A stretch of DNA of 64,000 nucleotides from contig JADLAY010000069.1 of the NCBI GenBank assembly GCA_020849765.1, positions 248,001-312,000 on the forward strand, in the 5' to 3' direction. Made by a program: the position numbers and the translations under genes. The notes beneath the pieces are model-generated. The model was not told the DNA's origin. It made no database searches and saw only the letters and a list, made by a program, of their open reading frames with translations. Of this stretch, positions 34,662 through 43,386 are shown piece by piece; the stretch's first letter is position 1; each line of letters opens with the position of its first letter. Source of the stretch: Anaerolineae bacterium. GTDB lineage: Bacteria; Chloroflexota; Anaerolineae; Aggregatilineales; Phototrophicaceae.

Positions 34662-35365
34662 GACCGCCTCCCGCGCATTGCAACCAGGTACTCCACAAAC
34701 TCGCTCTGTTTCGTCATTTCACCCGCGCTCTTGCCTTTCGCGAACAGTGCGCCGGTCGGGCACACCTGCACACATTTGCCACAGCTCGTGCACGTATCGG
34801 AGTCGCCCCACGGTGTGCTGAAGTCGGTGACGACGCGGGCTTCAATGCCGCGCACGCCGACATCCCACGTATGCGCCCCTTCGACTTCGTCGCAGACGCG
34901 GACGCAGCGGGCGCACAGAATACAGCGATTGTGATCGATGCCGAACAATTCATGCGAGGCGTCGACGTGGCGATGCGGGTGGAGATAGGGCACGCCGATG
35001 TGATCGACGCCCAGTGCGACCGCCGCATCCTGAAGCTGGCAATGACCATTGGAAACGCAGACCGAGCAAATGTGATTGCCCTCGGCGAACAGCATTTCAA
35101 TGATCGTGCGCCGGTACTGCGTCAGGCGCTCCGAGTTGGTGTGGATCTCCATGCCCTCGCTGACGCGCGTGGCGCAGGCAGGCAGCAGCTTGGATGTGCC
35201 TTTGACTTCGACCAGGCACAGGCGGCACGCCCCGGCGATGGATAGACCTTCCAGATAACACAATGTGGGGATGACGATGCCGTTTTCACGTGCGATCTCC
35301 AGGATCGTTTCATCGTCACGCCCGCTGACATCGCGATCATCGATCTTGAGAGTGACGACGGTCAT
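34658..35365 (-). CDS. hoxU: NAD-reducing hydrogenase diaphorase subunit HoxU
   Basis: The protein has 235 residues. An N-terminal [2Fe-2S] ferredoxin domain (TLCYLEGLSIAGACRLCLVE, with a later CATRV) is followed by the His/Cys NuoG-like segment with C-x2-C-x5-C (CSVCVSNGHC). Two C-terminal [4Fe-4S] motifs follow, CILCARCVRVC and CTSCGKCVQVC. It links HoxF to HoxY. The start overlaps hoxF by four bases. Confidence 0.94.
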   Translation of the reverse strand: MTVVTLKIDDRDVSGRDDETILEIARENGIVIPTLCYLEGLSIAGACRLCLVEVKGTSKLLPACATRVSEGMEIHTNSERLTQYRRTIIEMLFAEGNHICSVCVSNGHCQLQDAAVALGVDHIGVPYLHPHRHVDASHELFGIDHNRCILCARCVRVCDEVEGAHTWDVGVRGIEARVVTDFSTPWGDSDTCTSCGKCVQVCPTGALFAKGKSAGEMTKQSEFVEYLVAMRGRRS

Positions 35366-36696
35366 GCGTTCACCTCCTGGTGTTCGCGTTTATGAACCGG
35401 GCAGACGCCTGCCGGGCAGCGCTTGTCGACAATGTGCGCGATGTATTCATCGCGGAAATAACGGAGTGTGCTCAACACCGGGTTAGGCGCGCCCTGGCCG
35501 AGGCCGCACAGGCTGGTGTTGCGCACCAGGTCACACAGAGATTCGAGCAGCGCAAGGTCGTTGAGCGTAGCGTCGCCATTCACGATCTTGGTCAGCAACT
35601 GGTACATCTGCGCGGTGCCGACACGGCACGGCACGCATTTGCCACACGATTCGCTCATGCAGAATTCCATGAAGTAGCGCGCGACGTCGACCATGCACGA
35701 GGTTTCGTCCATGACGATCATGCCGCCCGACCCCATGAACGACCCCAGCTTGAGCAGGGATTCGTAATCGACCGGCATGTCCAGGTAGTCACTGGGAATG
35801 CAGCCGCCGGAAGGCCCGCCGGTTTGCACGGCTTTGAAGGCCTTGCCGTCAGGGATGCCGCCGCCGATGTCGAACACGATCTCGCGCAGAGTCGTGCCCA
35901 TCGGTACTTCGATCAAGCCGGCCCGCGCGATGCGCCCGCTGAGGGCGAACACCTTGGTGCCCTTGCTCTTTTCAGTGCCGATGCTGGCGAACCACTCCGC
36001 GCCTTTGCGCAGAAGCGGTGCGATGTTGGCGAAGGTCTCGACGTTGTTGATCAGCGTCGGGCAGCCGAACAGACCGCGTTCAGCCGGGTATGGCGGGCGC
36101 GGGCGCGGATTGCCACGGCGGCCTTCGATGCTGGCGATGAGGGCGGTTTCCTCACCGCAGACGAATGCCCCGGCGCCCAGGCGCACGTCGACGTCGAACG
36201 AGAAGGGCGTCCCGGCGATGTTCTTGCCCAGCAGATTGTGTTTTTCCATCTGGCGGATGGCGTTCTTGAGACGCTGCACCGCTAATGGATACTCGGCGCG
36301 TACATAGAGGAAGCCCTGGCTGGCGCCTATCGCGTAGGCGGCAATCGTCATCCCTTCCAGGACTTTGAAAGGGTAGGCTTCCATGACGTTACGATCCATA
36401 AACGCGCCCGGATCGCCTTCGTCGCCGTTGCAGATGATGTATTTGGGCGTGCCGGGTGCCTTCGCGACTGTCTGCCATTTCAGGCCGGTCGGGTAGCCCG
36501 CACCACCGCGCCCACGCAGGCCGCTGCGGCTGACCTGGTCGATGACCTCCGGCGGTGTCATCTCCGTCAGGACGTGATTGAGGGCCGTGAAGCCTTCGAT
36601 CTTGGAATAGTCTTCCAGAACTTCGGGGTCGATATCGCCATTGTGTTCGAGGACGATATTCTGTTCGGGGATGAAGAGCGGTCGTTCCTCAATCAT
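35362..36696 (-). CDS. hoxF: NAD-reducing hydrogenase diaphorase subunit HoxF
   Basis: From the ATG at 36696 (GAGTGG site) the protein has 444 residues. A frame start 99 bases earlier would overlap hoxE almost fully in a meaningless leader. NuoF features are SGLRGRGGAGYPTGLKW (NADH and FMN site), NGDEGDPGAFMDR, and GAGAFVCGEETALI. The C-terminal [4Fe-4S] ligands are ESCGKCVPCR and TSLCGLG. It oxidises or reduces NAD(H). The N-terminal thioredoxin-like domain found in some HoxF is absent because HoxE is separate. Confidence 0.95.
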   Translation of the reverse strand: MIEERPLFIPEQNIVLEHNGDIDPEVLEDYSKIEGFTALNHVLTEMTPPEVIDQVSRSGLRGRGGAGYPTGLKWQTVAKAPGTPKYIICNGDEGDPGAFMDRNVMEAYPFKVLEGMTIAAYAIGASQGFLYVRAEYPLAVQRLKNAIRQMEKHNLLGKNIAGTPFSFDVDVRLGAGAFVCGEETALIASIEGRRGNPRPRPPYPAERGLFGCPTLINNVETFANIAPLLRKGAEWFASIGTEKSKGTKVFALSGRIARAGLIEVPMGTTLREIVFDIGGGIPDGKAFKAVQTGGPSGGCIPSDYLDMPVDYESLLKLGSFMGSGGMIVMDETSCMVDVARYFMEFCMSESCGKCVPCRVGTAQMYQLLTKIVNGDATLNDLALLESLCDLVRNTSLCGLGQGAPNPVLSTLRYFRDEYIAHIVDKRCPAGVCPVHKREHQEVNA

Positions 36697-37192
36697 GGCG
36701 CATCCACTCCTCGAGTTTCGCCGATACGGATTTCGCGTCAGCCGTGCCGTGGACTTCACCATCCAGGACGGCGACCGGCGCCAGACCGCATGCACCCATG
36801 CAGCGCGCCGTCAGCAGCGACACCTGCTTATCCGGTGTCGTCTCGCCCGGCTTGACGCCTGTCACCGCTTCGAGCTGTGCCAGCAGATCCGAAGCGCCTT
36901 TGATGTAGCAGGCGGTGCCCAGGCAAACGACGCAGGTGTGTTCACCCTGCGGCTTGAGCATAAAATAGTTGTAAAATGTAGCCGCGCCGTAAACTCGGCT
37001 TGGCGGCAGTTGGAGGCCGCGTGCGATGAAACGCATCGCGACATCGTCGATATAACCGAACGCTTCCTGTACACTGTGCAGCGTTTCGACAAGCGCGTCT
37101 GGGCGGAAGCCGTGGCGGCGCATGGTCGCCGTGACAATTCGCCAGCGTTTGTCGTCGGAGGGCGGCGCAGGTTTGGTGGAGATCGGCTGCAT
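36689..37192 (-). CDS. hoxE: Hydrogenase-associated [2Fe-2S] subunit HoxE
   Basis: The ATG at 37192 with an AAGGGG site gives 167 residues. It is a NuoE-like thioredoxin-fold protein: FGYIDDVAMRFIARGLQLP in the helical part and VYGAATFYNYF. The [2Fe-2S] Cys ligands are CVVCLGTACY with its spacing and ARCMGACG. It heads the hoxEFUYH operon and overlaps hoxF by eight bases. HoxE is found in cyanobacterial-type pentameric enzymes, which agrees with a bidirectional hydrogenase. Confidence 0.93.
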   Translation of the reverse strand: MQPISTKPAPPSDDKRWRIVTATMRRHGFRPDALVETLHSVQEAFGYIDDVAMRFIARGLQLPPSRVYGAATFYNYFMLKPQGEHTCVVCLGTACYIKGASDLLAQLEAVTGVKPGETTPDKQVSLLTARCMGACGLAPVAVLDGEVHGTADAKSVSAKLEEWMRHD

Positions 37193-37426
37193 AATGCCCC
37201 TTTTCTTATGAACGGCGCACAACAAATCGCGTGTGTGCGCATACCCTCTCTACGATATGCGCTTTGCCGAAAAGGGGCAGATGCTAAAGCTCGTCTTTAC
37301 TTGTGAAGAATGTCACAAATAAAAGTTGCGTGACAGACGGCGCGGAACTCGATGGCATTATTCACTGGTTTGCAAGCTGTGCTAATCTGATGATCGTTTA
37401 GATTGAGCGAAAAAAGTAAGGGGCGC

Positions 37427-38656
37427 ATGATGCGCGATTTGCGTGAATATCGTCGGGATTTTCCAATCTTACAGGTGCAGGTGAACGATAAGCCGCTGAT
37501 CTACTTGGATAATGCGGCCACCTCTCAAAAGCCACTGCCCGTACTGGAGACACTCGACACCTACTATCGAACGTACAACGCTAACGTTCATCGTGGGCTT
37601 CACGCGCTGAGCGAACACGCGACCTCAGCTTACGAAGCCGCACGCCGCAAGATCGCCGCCTTCATCAACGCGCCAAAACCGCAAGAGGTGATCTTCACGC
37701 GCAACACCACGGAGTCGATCAACCTGGTGGCGCAGGCCTGGGGCCGCAAGTTCCTCACGTCGGATGATGTGGTCCTGCTCACCGAGATGGAACATCACAG
37801 CAACATCGTGCCCTGGCAGCTCCTGAGCATGCAAATTGGCTTCCAGATCCGTTACCTGACCGTGCGCCCAGATGGCACGCTCGACCTGAGCGACCTCGAC
37901 CGCATGCTGGACGGCGTCAAGCTGCTCGGCCTGACGCATATCTCGAACGTCGTCGGCACAATCAACCCGATCGCGCAGATTGCCGCCGTTGCGCACCGGC
38001 ACGGCGCGCGCGTGCTGGTCGATGGCGCCCAGGCGACGCTCCATATCCCGGTCGACGTTCAGGCGCTCGGCTGTGATTTCTATGCCTTCAGCGGGCACAA
38101 GACCTGTGGCCCGACCGGCATCGGCGTGCTCTGGGGCAAGTACGACATCCTCGAAGAGATGGATCCCTTCCTTGGCGGCGGCGAGATGATCGAGTCGGTC
38201 ACGCTTGAAAAGACCACCTACGCGGCTCCACCGAATAAGTTCGAGGCGGGCACTCCTGCAATTGCCGAAGCCATCGCGCTCGGCGCGGCGATTGATTATC
38301 TGACCGGCATCGGCATGGCGCGCATCGCGGAATACGACGAACTCCTTTCCAGCTATGCCGTCGAGCGCCTGGGCAGCGTCCCCGGCGTGCGCATCCTGGG
38401 TACTGCACCGCAGCGCAGCAGCGCGTTTGCATTCACCGTCGAGGGCATCCACCCGCACGATCTGTCCTCGCTGCTCGATACGCACGGCATTGCCGTCCGC
38501 GCCGGGCATCATTGTGCTCAGCCGCTCGGCCGTCGCCTGGGCGTCCCGGCGAGCGCGCGCGCCAGCACGGCGTTCTACAACGTTCCGGAAGAAATTGATG
38601 CGCTGGTGGATGCGCTTCAAGAAGTGAAGAAGGTATTCGGTTATGTCAGCCCGTGA
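37427..38656 (+). CDS. sufS: Cysteine desulfurase SufS
   Basis: AAGGGG precedes two adjacent ATGs at 37427 and 37430; either gives about 408 residues. PLP-fold class V motifs: NAATSQKPLPV, NVHRGLHALS, LVDGAQATLH with the PLP-binding Asp, and the Schiff-base Lys in FSGHKTCGPTG (about 225). The active Cys is in RAGHHCAQPLG (about 363), typical of group II enzymes. It supplies sulfur to SufU, whose gene overlaps by 14 bases. The gene is divergent from hoxE, and the 234-base gap should hold promoters for both. Confidence 0.95.
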   Translation: MMRDLREYRRDFPILQVQVNDKPLIYLDNAATSQKPLPVLETLDTYYRTYNANVHRGLHALSEHATSAYEAARRKIAAFINAPKPQEVIFTRNTTESINLVAQAWGRKFLTSDDVVLLTEMEHHSNIVPWQLLSMQIGFQIRYLTVRPDGTLDLSDLDRMLDGVKLLGLTHISNVVGTINPIAQIAAVAHRHGARVLVDGAQATLHIPVDVQALGCDFYAFSGHKTCGPTGIGVLWGKYDILEEMDPFLGGGEMIESVTLEKTTYAAPPNKFEAGTPAIAEAIALGAAIDYLTGIGMARIAEYDELLSSYAVERLGSVPGVRILGTAPQRSSAFAFTVEGIHPHDLSSLLDTHGIAVRAGHHCAQPLGRRLGVPASARASTAFYNVPEEIDALVDALQEVKKVFGYVSP

Positions 38657-39071
38657 TCTGTATCAGGAACTCATTCTCGACCATGCGCGCAATCCGCAGA
38701 ACTTCGGCGAGCTAGAGCACGCCAGCGCGCACAGTCACCGCGAGAACATCTCCTGCGGCGACACTATCGATCTTTACCTCTTGATCGAGGATGGCCGCGT
38801 CGCCGAGGTGCGCTTCGACGGTCAGGGCTGCGCGTTGAGCACGGCCTCTGCGTCGATGATGACTGAAGCGATCAAAGGCAAGTCGCTCGACGAAGTCCAG
38901 CAGTTGACCAATCATTTCCGCTCGTACATTTCCGGCGAAGCGGATGATTTGGACGCCGAACTGGAAGACTTTGAGGCTTTCCAGGGCGTGCGCCAACTGC
39001 CCGCGCGGGTCAAATGCGTCACCCTGCCGTGGGTGACATTGGCCGATTTGCTTGGGCAAATGGGCGAATAA
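38643..39071 (+). CDS. sufU: Iron-sulfur cluster assembly protein SufU
   Basis: The protein has 142 residues. NifU-N fold landmarks are YQELILDHARNPQNFG, the first Cys in ENISCGDTI, the second in GQGCALSTASASMM, and the third in VKCVTLPWVTL. SufU of Gram-positive and Chloroflexota-type systems receives sulfur from SufS. Its insertion between the second and third Cys (the SYISGEA region) fits SufU rather than IscU. The usual NPxCGD is NISCGD here. A SufBCD set is not in this window. Confidence 0.93.
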   Translation: MSARDLYQELILDHARNPQNFGELEHASAHSHRENISCGDTIDLYLLIEDGRVAEVRFDGQGCALSTASASMMTEAIKGKSLDEVQQLTNHFRSYISGEADDLDAELEDFEAFQGVRQLPARVKCVTLPWVTLADLLGQMGE

Positions 39072-39137
39072 TCGCTGGCGATGGATTGCGTTGCCTAATC
39101 ATCGGCCAAGAATCGTCTATTCAATCTAAATATTCAC

Positions 39138-39166
39138 ACCGTTTTTATACTTACGACCGCTATAAT
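39138..39166 (+). promoter_or_regulatory. Candidate promoter of the kinase gene
   Basis: A perfect TATAAT at 39161-39166 lies 30 bases before the start codon in an AT-rich gap. The -35 region is poor (near ACCGTT, about 17 bases upstream), so the call is only moderate. Confidence 0.45.
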
Positions 39167-39195
39167 GGGGTTGTGTATCGCATCGTAAAAAGGCT

Positions 39196-40773
39196 ATGCA
39201 GCGGATGCTCGACCTCATCGACAAGAAGATCCTCAAACGCTATCACATTAAAGAAGAAGTCGCGAAGGGCGCTTCGTCCATCATTTACCGGGCTGTTGAT
39301 CGCGAGCATAACCGGGATGTGGCGCTCAAGTTTCTCGACGCAGGCTATTCAGATCCGGATGAGTTTCATCAGTTCGTCGTCCAGGCAACCCGCCCATTCC
39401 TGGGGATGAACCACGAAAACATCGTCGCCTATTACGGTGTCGAGCGCTACCTGGATCGCACCTTCATCGTGATGCAATACGTCGAGGGGACTTCGCTGCG
39501 CACACTGACAGAGGACCACCCCGATGGCATGCCGCTGCCCCAGGTCTTGCACCTCGTCGAGCAAATCTCCAGCGCGCTGCGCTATTTGCATGGTCAGGGC
39601 CTGGCGCATCAAGATGTGCGACCGGCCAACGTGCTCGTCACGCCGACGGGACACGCCTACCTGATCGATCTGCAATTGGTGACGGCAGCACGCCAGACGC
39701 CCGGACGCCGGTTGGACATGGCGGGCGCGGCGGCCTATCTGGCCCCCGAACGTTGGGAGAATCTGACGCTACCGGGCGATTATCGCGCCGATATCTACGC
39801 GCTGGGCATCAGCACCTTCGAGCTGCTGTGCGGTCAACGCCCTTATCGGGGTGAGCAAGACGATGGCAGCGGCGAGAAGAGTATGACCCGCCGGATGCAG
39901 ATGGAGCACTTCAACCAGCCACTGCCATCGGTCCGCGCCTTCCGCAGCCTGCTGCCGATCGAGATCGACACGGTATTGGCGAAGGCGACCGATAAGAAGC
40001 CGGAGAAACGCTATCAGGACGCAGTGCAGTTCTATTACGATCTGCAGGGCGTGATCAACGCCGCGATTGAAAGCGCCGACGGCGAAGGCGTACCGTCGTC
40101 GTTGGAGCCGGAGACCTATGTGCCGACGCCGCAGCCCAAGAGCCGGCGCGGCACGCCCCGCCGCTATTGGATCGGGGCGGCGCTGGTGCTGATCGCGGTG
40201 GTTGGTATCGCGCTGTCCGTGTTGTTCAGCGTGGACGATCAGGGTCCCGGCCTCGATGGCACCCTGACCGACGGAGCGCCCACGGCTGAAGAGTCTGCGC
40301 AGGCGGTCATTGCGACCGATGCCGAACCTTCGGCGACCGACACGCCTGATGCGACGGCCACCGAGACCCTGACCCCCACCGACGAGGCAACCAGCACCGC
40401 GACCTATACACCGTCGCCCACGCTGACCCTGACGCCCGCACAAACCGCCACACCCACGTTGACGCCGACCATCACACCGACGCCCGTCATCATCGACACG
40501 ATCATCTCGGCAGCTACCGGCACATTTGTCAATCTGCGCACCGGCCCCGGCGAACAATACGGGCGCGTCGACGTGCTGTCGGCTGACGAGCCGGTCGAAG
40601 TGGATGGCAGATCCGCCGATGGTTTGTGGGTACGCTTGCGTGAGCCGCTGCCTGGCGTGCAATATGCCTGGGTCGCTGCCGATTTCGTCGGACTCTCGGC
40701 TGAAGATCTCGCGCGCCTGCACGAAGTGACCGAGAATCCGAGCATTCGCCTGGGCACGAGCGGCGATGGTTAG
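39196..40773 (+). CDS. Degenerate Ser/Thr kinase-like membrane protein with C-terminal SH3b domain
   Basis: The protein has 525 residues. Kinase-like domain (about 14-285): the glycine loop is weak (AKGASSIIY), the ATP Lys45 is present (VALKFL), and the catalytic loop reads HQDVRPANV, keeping Asp140 and Asn145 but with Arg for the usual Lys. The metal motif is DLQ (158-160) in place of DFG. APE is present (YLAPERWE). A TM helix (about 315-338) is followed by a Thr/Pro linker (TPTPT type, about 385-440) and an SH3b domain with FVNLRTGPGEQYGRV. The layout is cytoplasmic kinase, membrane, extracellular sensor. Activity is doubtful because of the DFG and Lys changes. It may be a pseudokinase. Confidence 0.85.
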   Translation: MQRMLDLIDKKILKRYHIKEEVAKGASSIIYRAVDREHNRDVALKFLDAGYSDPDEFHQFVVQATRPFLGMNHENIVAYYGVERYLDRTFIVMQYVEGTSLRTLTEDHPDGMPLPQVLHLVEQISSALRYLHGQGLAHQDVRPANVLVTPTGHAYLIDLQLVTAARQTPGRRLDMAGAAAYLAPERWENLTLPGDYRADIYALGISTFELLCGQRPYRGEQDDGSGEKSMTRRMQMEHFNQPLPSVRAFRSLLPIEIDTVLAKATDKKPEKRYQDAVQFYYDLQGVINAAIESADGEGVPSSLEPETYVPTPQPKSRRGTPRRYWIGAALVLIAVVGIALSVLFSVDDQGPGLDGTLTDGAPTAEESAQAVIATDAEPSATDTPDATATETLTPTDEATSTATYTPSPTLTLTPAQTATPTLTPTITPTPVIIDTIISAATGTFVNLRTGPGEQYGRVDVLSADEPVEVDGRSADGLWVRLREPLPGVQYAWVAADFVGLSAEDLARLHEVTENPSIRLGTSGDG

Positions 40774-40873
40774 GCGGCGTAACGGCGCCAAACGTTAGCA
40801 GATTTTAAGGGTATCCGTGTAACACTCGATACAGTTTTGTACTTGAGCACGCTAAAGCGAGAGCACGAGGATT

Positions 40874-41563
40874 ATGAAACGCATACTCACCGGTTTGTCT
40901 TTAACCCTACTCTGCGTCGTCCTGATCAGCGCCGTCGGGGCGCGACCGGCCGCGGCGCAGGCGACCAACGCGATCACTGTGGGTGGTATCGGCGTGGTGG
41001 TCGCGGACCCGGACACGGCCTTCTTCGATGTGAGCGTTGAACGCGTCAGCACCGAGCTCAATGATGCGTTCGCGGCGGGCAACGATATCGTCGACGAGAT
41101 CCGCACGACGCTGAACCGATTGGGCGTCGCTCGCAGTGATATCCGCCTGCAAGGCATCTCGATCACGCCGCAGGATCGCGTTGATGCGCGTCTGGGGCCG
41201 ACCGGCGAGTTCATCTACCGCGTGCGCCACACCTTGCGCGTGACGGTGCGCGACGTCTCCGCCAGTGACACTCTGATCAGTGCCGCGCTGGAATCCGGCG
41301 CGAACGACATTTCCAATTACACGCTCGGCGTCATCGATCTCGATGCGCTTGAACTGGAAGCGCGTGCGCTCGCCATTCAGGATGCCAACGATCGTGCGCA
41401 GCAGTTCGTCACGTCGTTGGGCGTCGGTCTGGGCGCAGTCCAGTACATCAACGAGATCGGTGTGACCAGCGGCTTCGGTGCAATGCCGGGCAACATGGCA
41501 GACAGCACCGGACGGTTCACCGTCACCGTGCAAGTTCAAATCACCTACCTGATACGGCGCTAG
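40874..41563 (+). CDS. SIMPL/DUF541 family exported protein
   Basis: The protein has 229 residues with a signal peptide (MKRILTGLSLTLLCVVL, cleaved near ARPAAAQA). The mature part shows the SIMPL domain pattern: VGGIGVVVADPDTAFFDVSVE, DIRLQGISITPQ, and the later ALEARALAIQDANDRAQQF segment. The biochemical role of the family is not established. Its members are exported or membrane-anchored and often found with envelope genes. A GAGGATT site precedes the ATG. It stands alone between the kinase and a glycosyltransferase gene. Confidence 0.85.
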   Translation: MKRILTGLSLTLLCVVLISAVGARPAAAQATNAITVGGIGVVVADPDTAFFDVSVERVSTELNDAFAAGNDIVDEIRTTLNRLGVARSDIRLQGISITPQDRVDARLGPTGEFIYRVRHTLRVTVRDVSASDTLISAALESGANDISNYTLGVIDLDALELEARALAIQDANDRAQQFVTSLGVGLGAVQYINEIGVTSGFGAMPGNMADSTGRFTVTVQVQITYLIRR

Positions 41564-41587
41564 TTTTGGAAGAGGGAGATATAGGCC

Positions 41588-42487
41588 GTGGCTAAAGAGC
41601 AAGTCAAACTCGTCGTCGTCTTGCCTGTAGGCCCAATCGGGTCGGGTTATACGCTGGAGCAGCTCGAGGATACGATTGACAGCATCCTCCATTACACGAC
41701 GCCCAGCCGCAAGGTCATCATTCAGGATAATTCGCGCCCGCTTAACGTCGGGGCGAAGCTGGCAGATAAGTTCGGCGACGAGATCATCGTCATCCGCAGT
41801 CCACAGAACTACGGCATGTTTGGTGGCCTCTACAAAGCCGAGTCCATCGCCTATTTGAGCGTGCTGTCGTTCTTCGACTTCAAGCTGCTCATCCGCATGG
41901 ATATCGACGCACTCTGGATCGGGCACGGCCTGGAAGACGAGGCGATTGCCTACCTGGCCGATCATCCTGACGTTGGCATGCTGGGCGACTTCCCGCACTC
42001 CGAGCAAGGCTATGACTGGCCGCGCCAACTGATCAAGCGCCAGTTGAGCACGATCGGCTGGCTGACCAACCCGGGGCGCTATTCGATGCTCAAGAAGCTG
42101 GTCGATACCGCGCAGTCGAAAGGCTACAAGCTCGGCGAGCATGCCATTGGCGGAAGCTCGATCCTGAGCCCGGTGTTCATCCAGAAGCTGAACGAGCAGG
42201 GCTGGCTGCTGCGCGACGAGATCTATCGCCTCAAGCTGCAGGAAGATCATCTGTTCAGCCTGCTGTGCCGCGCGGTCGGCATGCAAATCGGCGACTTCGG
42301 CACCGAGGGCAAGCCGATGTCAATCGCCTGGCGTGGACTGTACGAATCGCCGGAAACGCTGATCTCCCAGGGCAAGAAGCTGGTGCACTCGACTCGCTTC
42401 TACGGCGACATGAACGAGGATCGGATTCGCACCTTCTTCCGTGAGCGGCGCGAACGTGAACGCGCCCTCAAGCGCGAGCCTGTCTAA
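41588..42487 (+). CDS. Glycosyltransferase (GT-A fold type)
   Basis: A GTG start with GGGAG upstream gives 299 residues. It opens with VKLVVVLPVGPIGSG, the first strand of a GT-A fold. The DxD motif for metal and nucleotide-sugar binding is RMDIDALW (Asp105, Asp107). KLQEDHLFSLLC later may carry the catalytic acidic residue. There are no TM segments. It may act at the membrane surface in exopolysaccharide synthesis, given the adjacent locus. Acceptor and donor are unknown. Basic residues end the protein (RERRERERALKREPV). A terminator follows. Confidence 0.78.
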   Translation: MAKEQVKLVVVLPVGPIGSGYTLEQLEDTIDSILHYTTPSRKVIIQDNSRPLNVGAKLADKFGDEIIVIRSPQNYGMFGGLYKAESIAYLSVLSFFDFKLLIRMDIDALWIGHGLEDEAIAYLADHPDVGMLGDFPHSEQGYDWPRQLIKRQLSTIGWLTNPGRYSMLKKLVDTAQSKGYKLGEHAIGGSSILSPVFIQKLNEQGWLLRDEIYRLKLQEDHLFSLLCRAVGMQIGDFGTEGKPMSIAWRGLYESPETLISQGKKLVHSTRFYGDMNEDRIRTFFRERRERERALKREPV

Positions 42488-42511
42488 ACGTTTGTCTATC
42501 CCCTAACAAAC

Positions 42512-42545
42512 AAAACGAGCAGCACCATTTCGGGCTGCTCGTTTT
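42512..42545. terminator. Bidirectional rho-independent terminator
   Basis: AAAACGAGCAGC and GCTGCTCGTTTT pair over twelve bases with a ten-base loop. A T-run follows in both directions (TTTTCATTT on plus, TTTTG on minus). It serves the glycosyltransferase gene ending at 42487 and the convergent acetyltransferase gene ending at 42585. Confidence 0.88.
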
Positions 42546-42584
42546 CATTTCATCACACACCAGACGAACCGGGAGTTGAGAGGA

Positions 42585-43085
42585 TCAAGCCTGCGGCATT
42601 TCGCGTGGGTCACGGTCACGCACGTCGCCGACGACGCGCGCCGGGACGCCAACCACAATCGCGTAATCCGGCACATCCTTCGTGACGACCGCGCCCGCGC
42701 CGATCAGCGCGTTTTCGCCGACGGTGATGCCGGCGACGATGGTCGCGTTGCTGCCGATAGATGCTCGGCGCTTGATCACCGTCTTGACCAGCGTCCAGTC
42801 CGCTGCGGACTGGATCGAGCCGTCGGGGTTGGTCGAGCGTGGGAACAGGTCATTGGTGAACATCACGCCGTGGCCGACAAACACCTCATCCTCGATGATG
42901 ACGCCGTCGCAAAGGAAGCTGTGCGACTGGATCTTGCAGTTCTTCCCGATTTCGACGCCCGCCTGGATCTCAACAAACGGCCCAACCGTTGTTTTGTCAC
43001 CCAGGGTGCAGCCGTACATGTTCACGAGATCCGGTTGGAAGATGCGCACGCCTTCTCCGAGTTTGACATTTTGCGCAACAGGCAT
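42585..43085 (-). CDS. Acyltransferase with left-handed beta-helix (WlbB/WbpD-like sugar N-acetyltransferase)
   Basis: The protein has 166 residues of hexapeptide repeats: VKLGEGVRIF, CTLGDKTTVG, VEIGKNCKIQSHSF, VIIEDEVFVGHGVMFTNDLFPRS and ASIGSNATIVAGITVGENA, GAGAVVTKDVP and VVGVPARVVG in sequence. The histidine and FTNDLFPR region resembles acetyltransferases that modify amino sugars bound to UDP, such as WbpD and WlbB. The Gfo/Idh oxidoreductase and DegT aminotransferase at 44299-46579 would supply the amino sugar. It is transcribed away from them, sharing the gap at 43086-43386. Confidence 0.85.
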   Translation of the reverse strand: MPVAQNVKLGEGVRIFQPDLVNMYGCTLGDKTTVGPFVEIQAGVEIGKNCKIQSHSFLCDGVIIEDEVFVGHGVMFTNDLFPRSTNPDGSIQSAADWTLVKTVIKRRASIGSNATIVAGITVGENALIGAGAVVTKDVPDYAIVVGVPARVVGDVRDRDPREMPQA

Positions 43086-43386
43086 GGTTTTTCCTCTTTC
43101 GTTAGGGGTTCGTACAGTTGGAGAGAATTTGTGTTAGGTTTAACTCTCATCAGATTCATTTTAGGTGCTTTATTCCTCAGTCAATCCTTAATCCCCTCCG
43201 TTTTGGTGTTGCCAGATTGTTACATCTTTCACGTTCTTAGTTGGATTCTGCCCGTTTCAGCTCAATTCTGAATAAATTGTGAAGGAAATTTCGTTTTAGT
43301 ACGATGATAGGCGGGCTTCGTATTCTACTTGCAAATACCGCACCGGCGATGTGCGGCAGCATGGCGGTAAACGAGACGAGGCAACC
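43086..43386. other. AT-rich divergent promoter region
   Basis: About 300 bases richer in A+T than the flanking genes. No gene was recognised. It separates the divergent acetyltransferase and the initiating sugar transferase, so it should hold promoters for both arms of the polysaccharide locus. No box of good consensus was identified. Confidence 0.5.
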
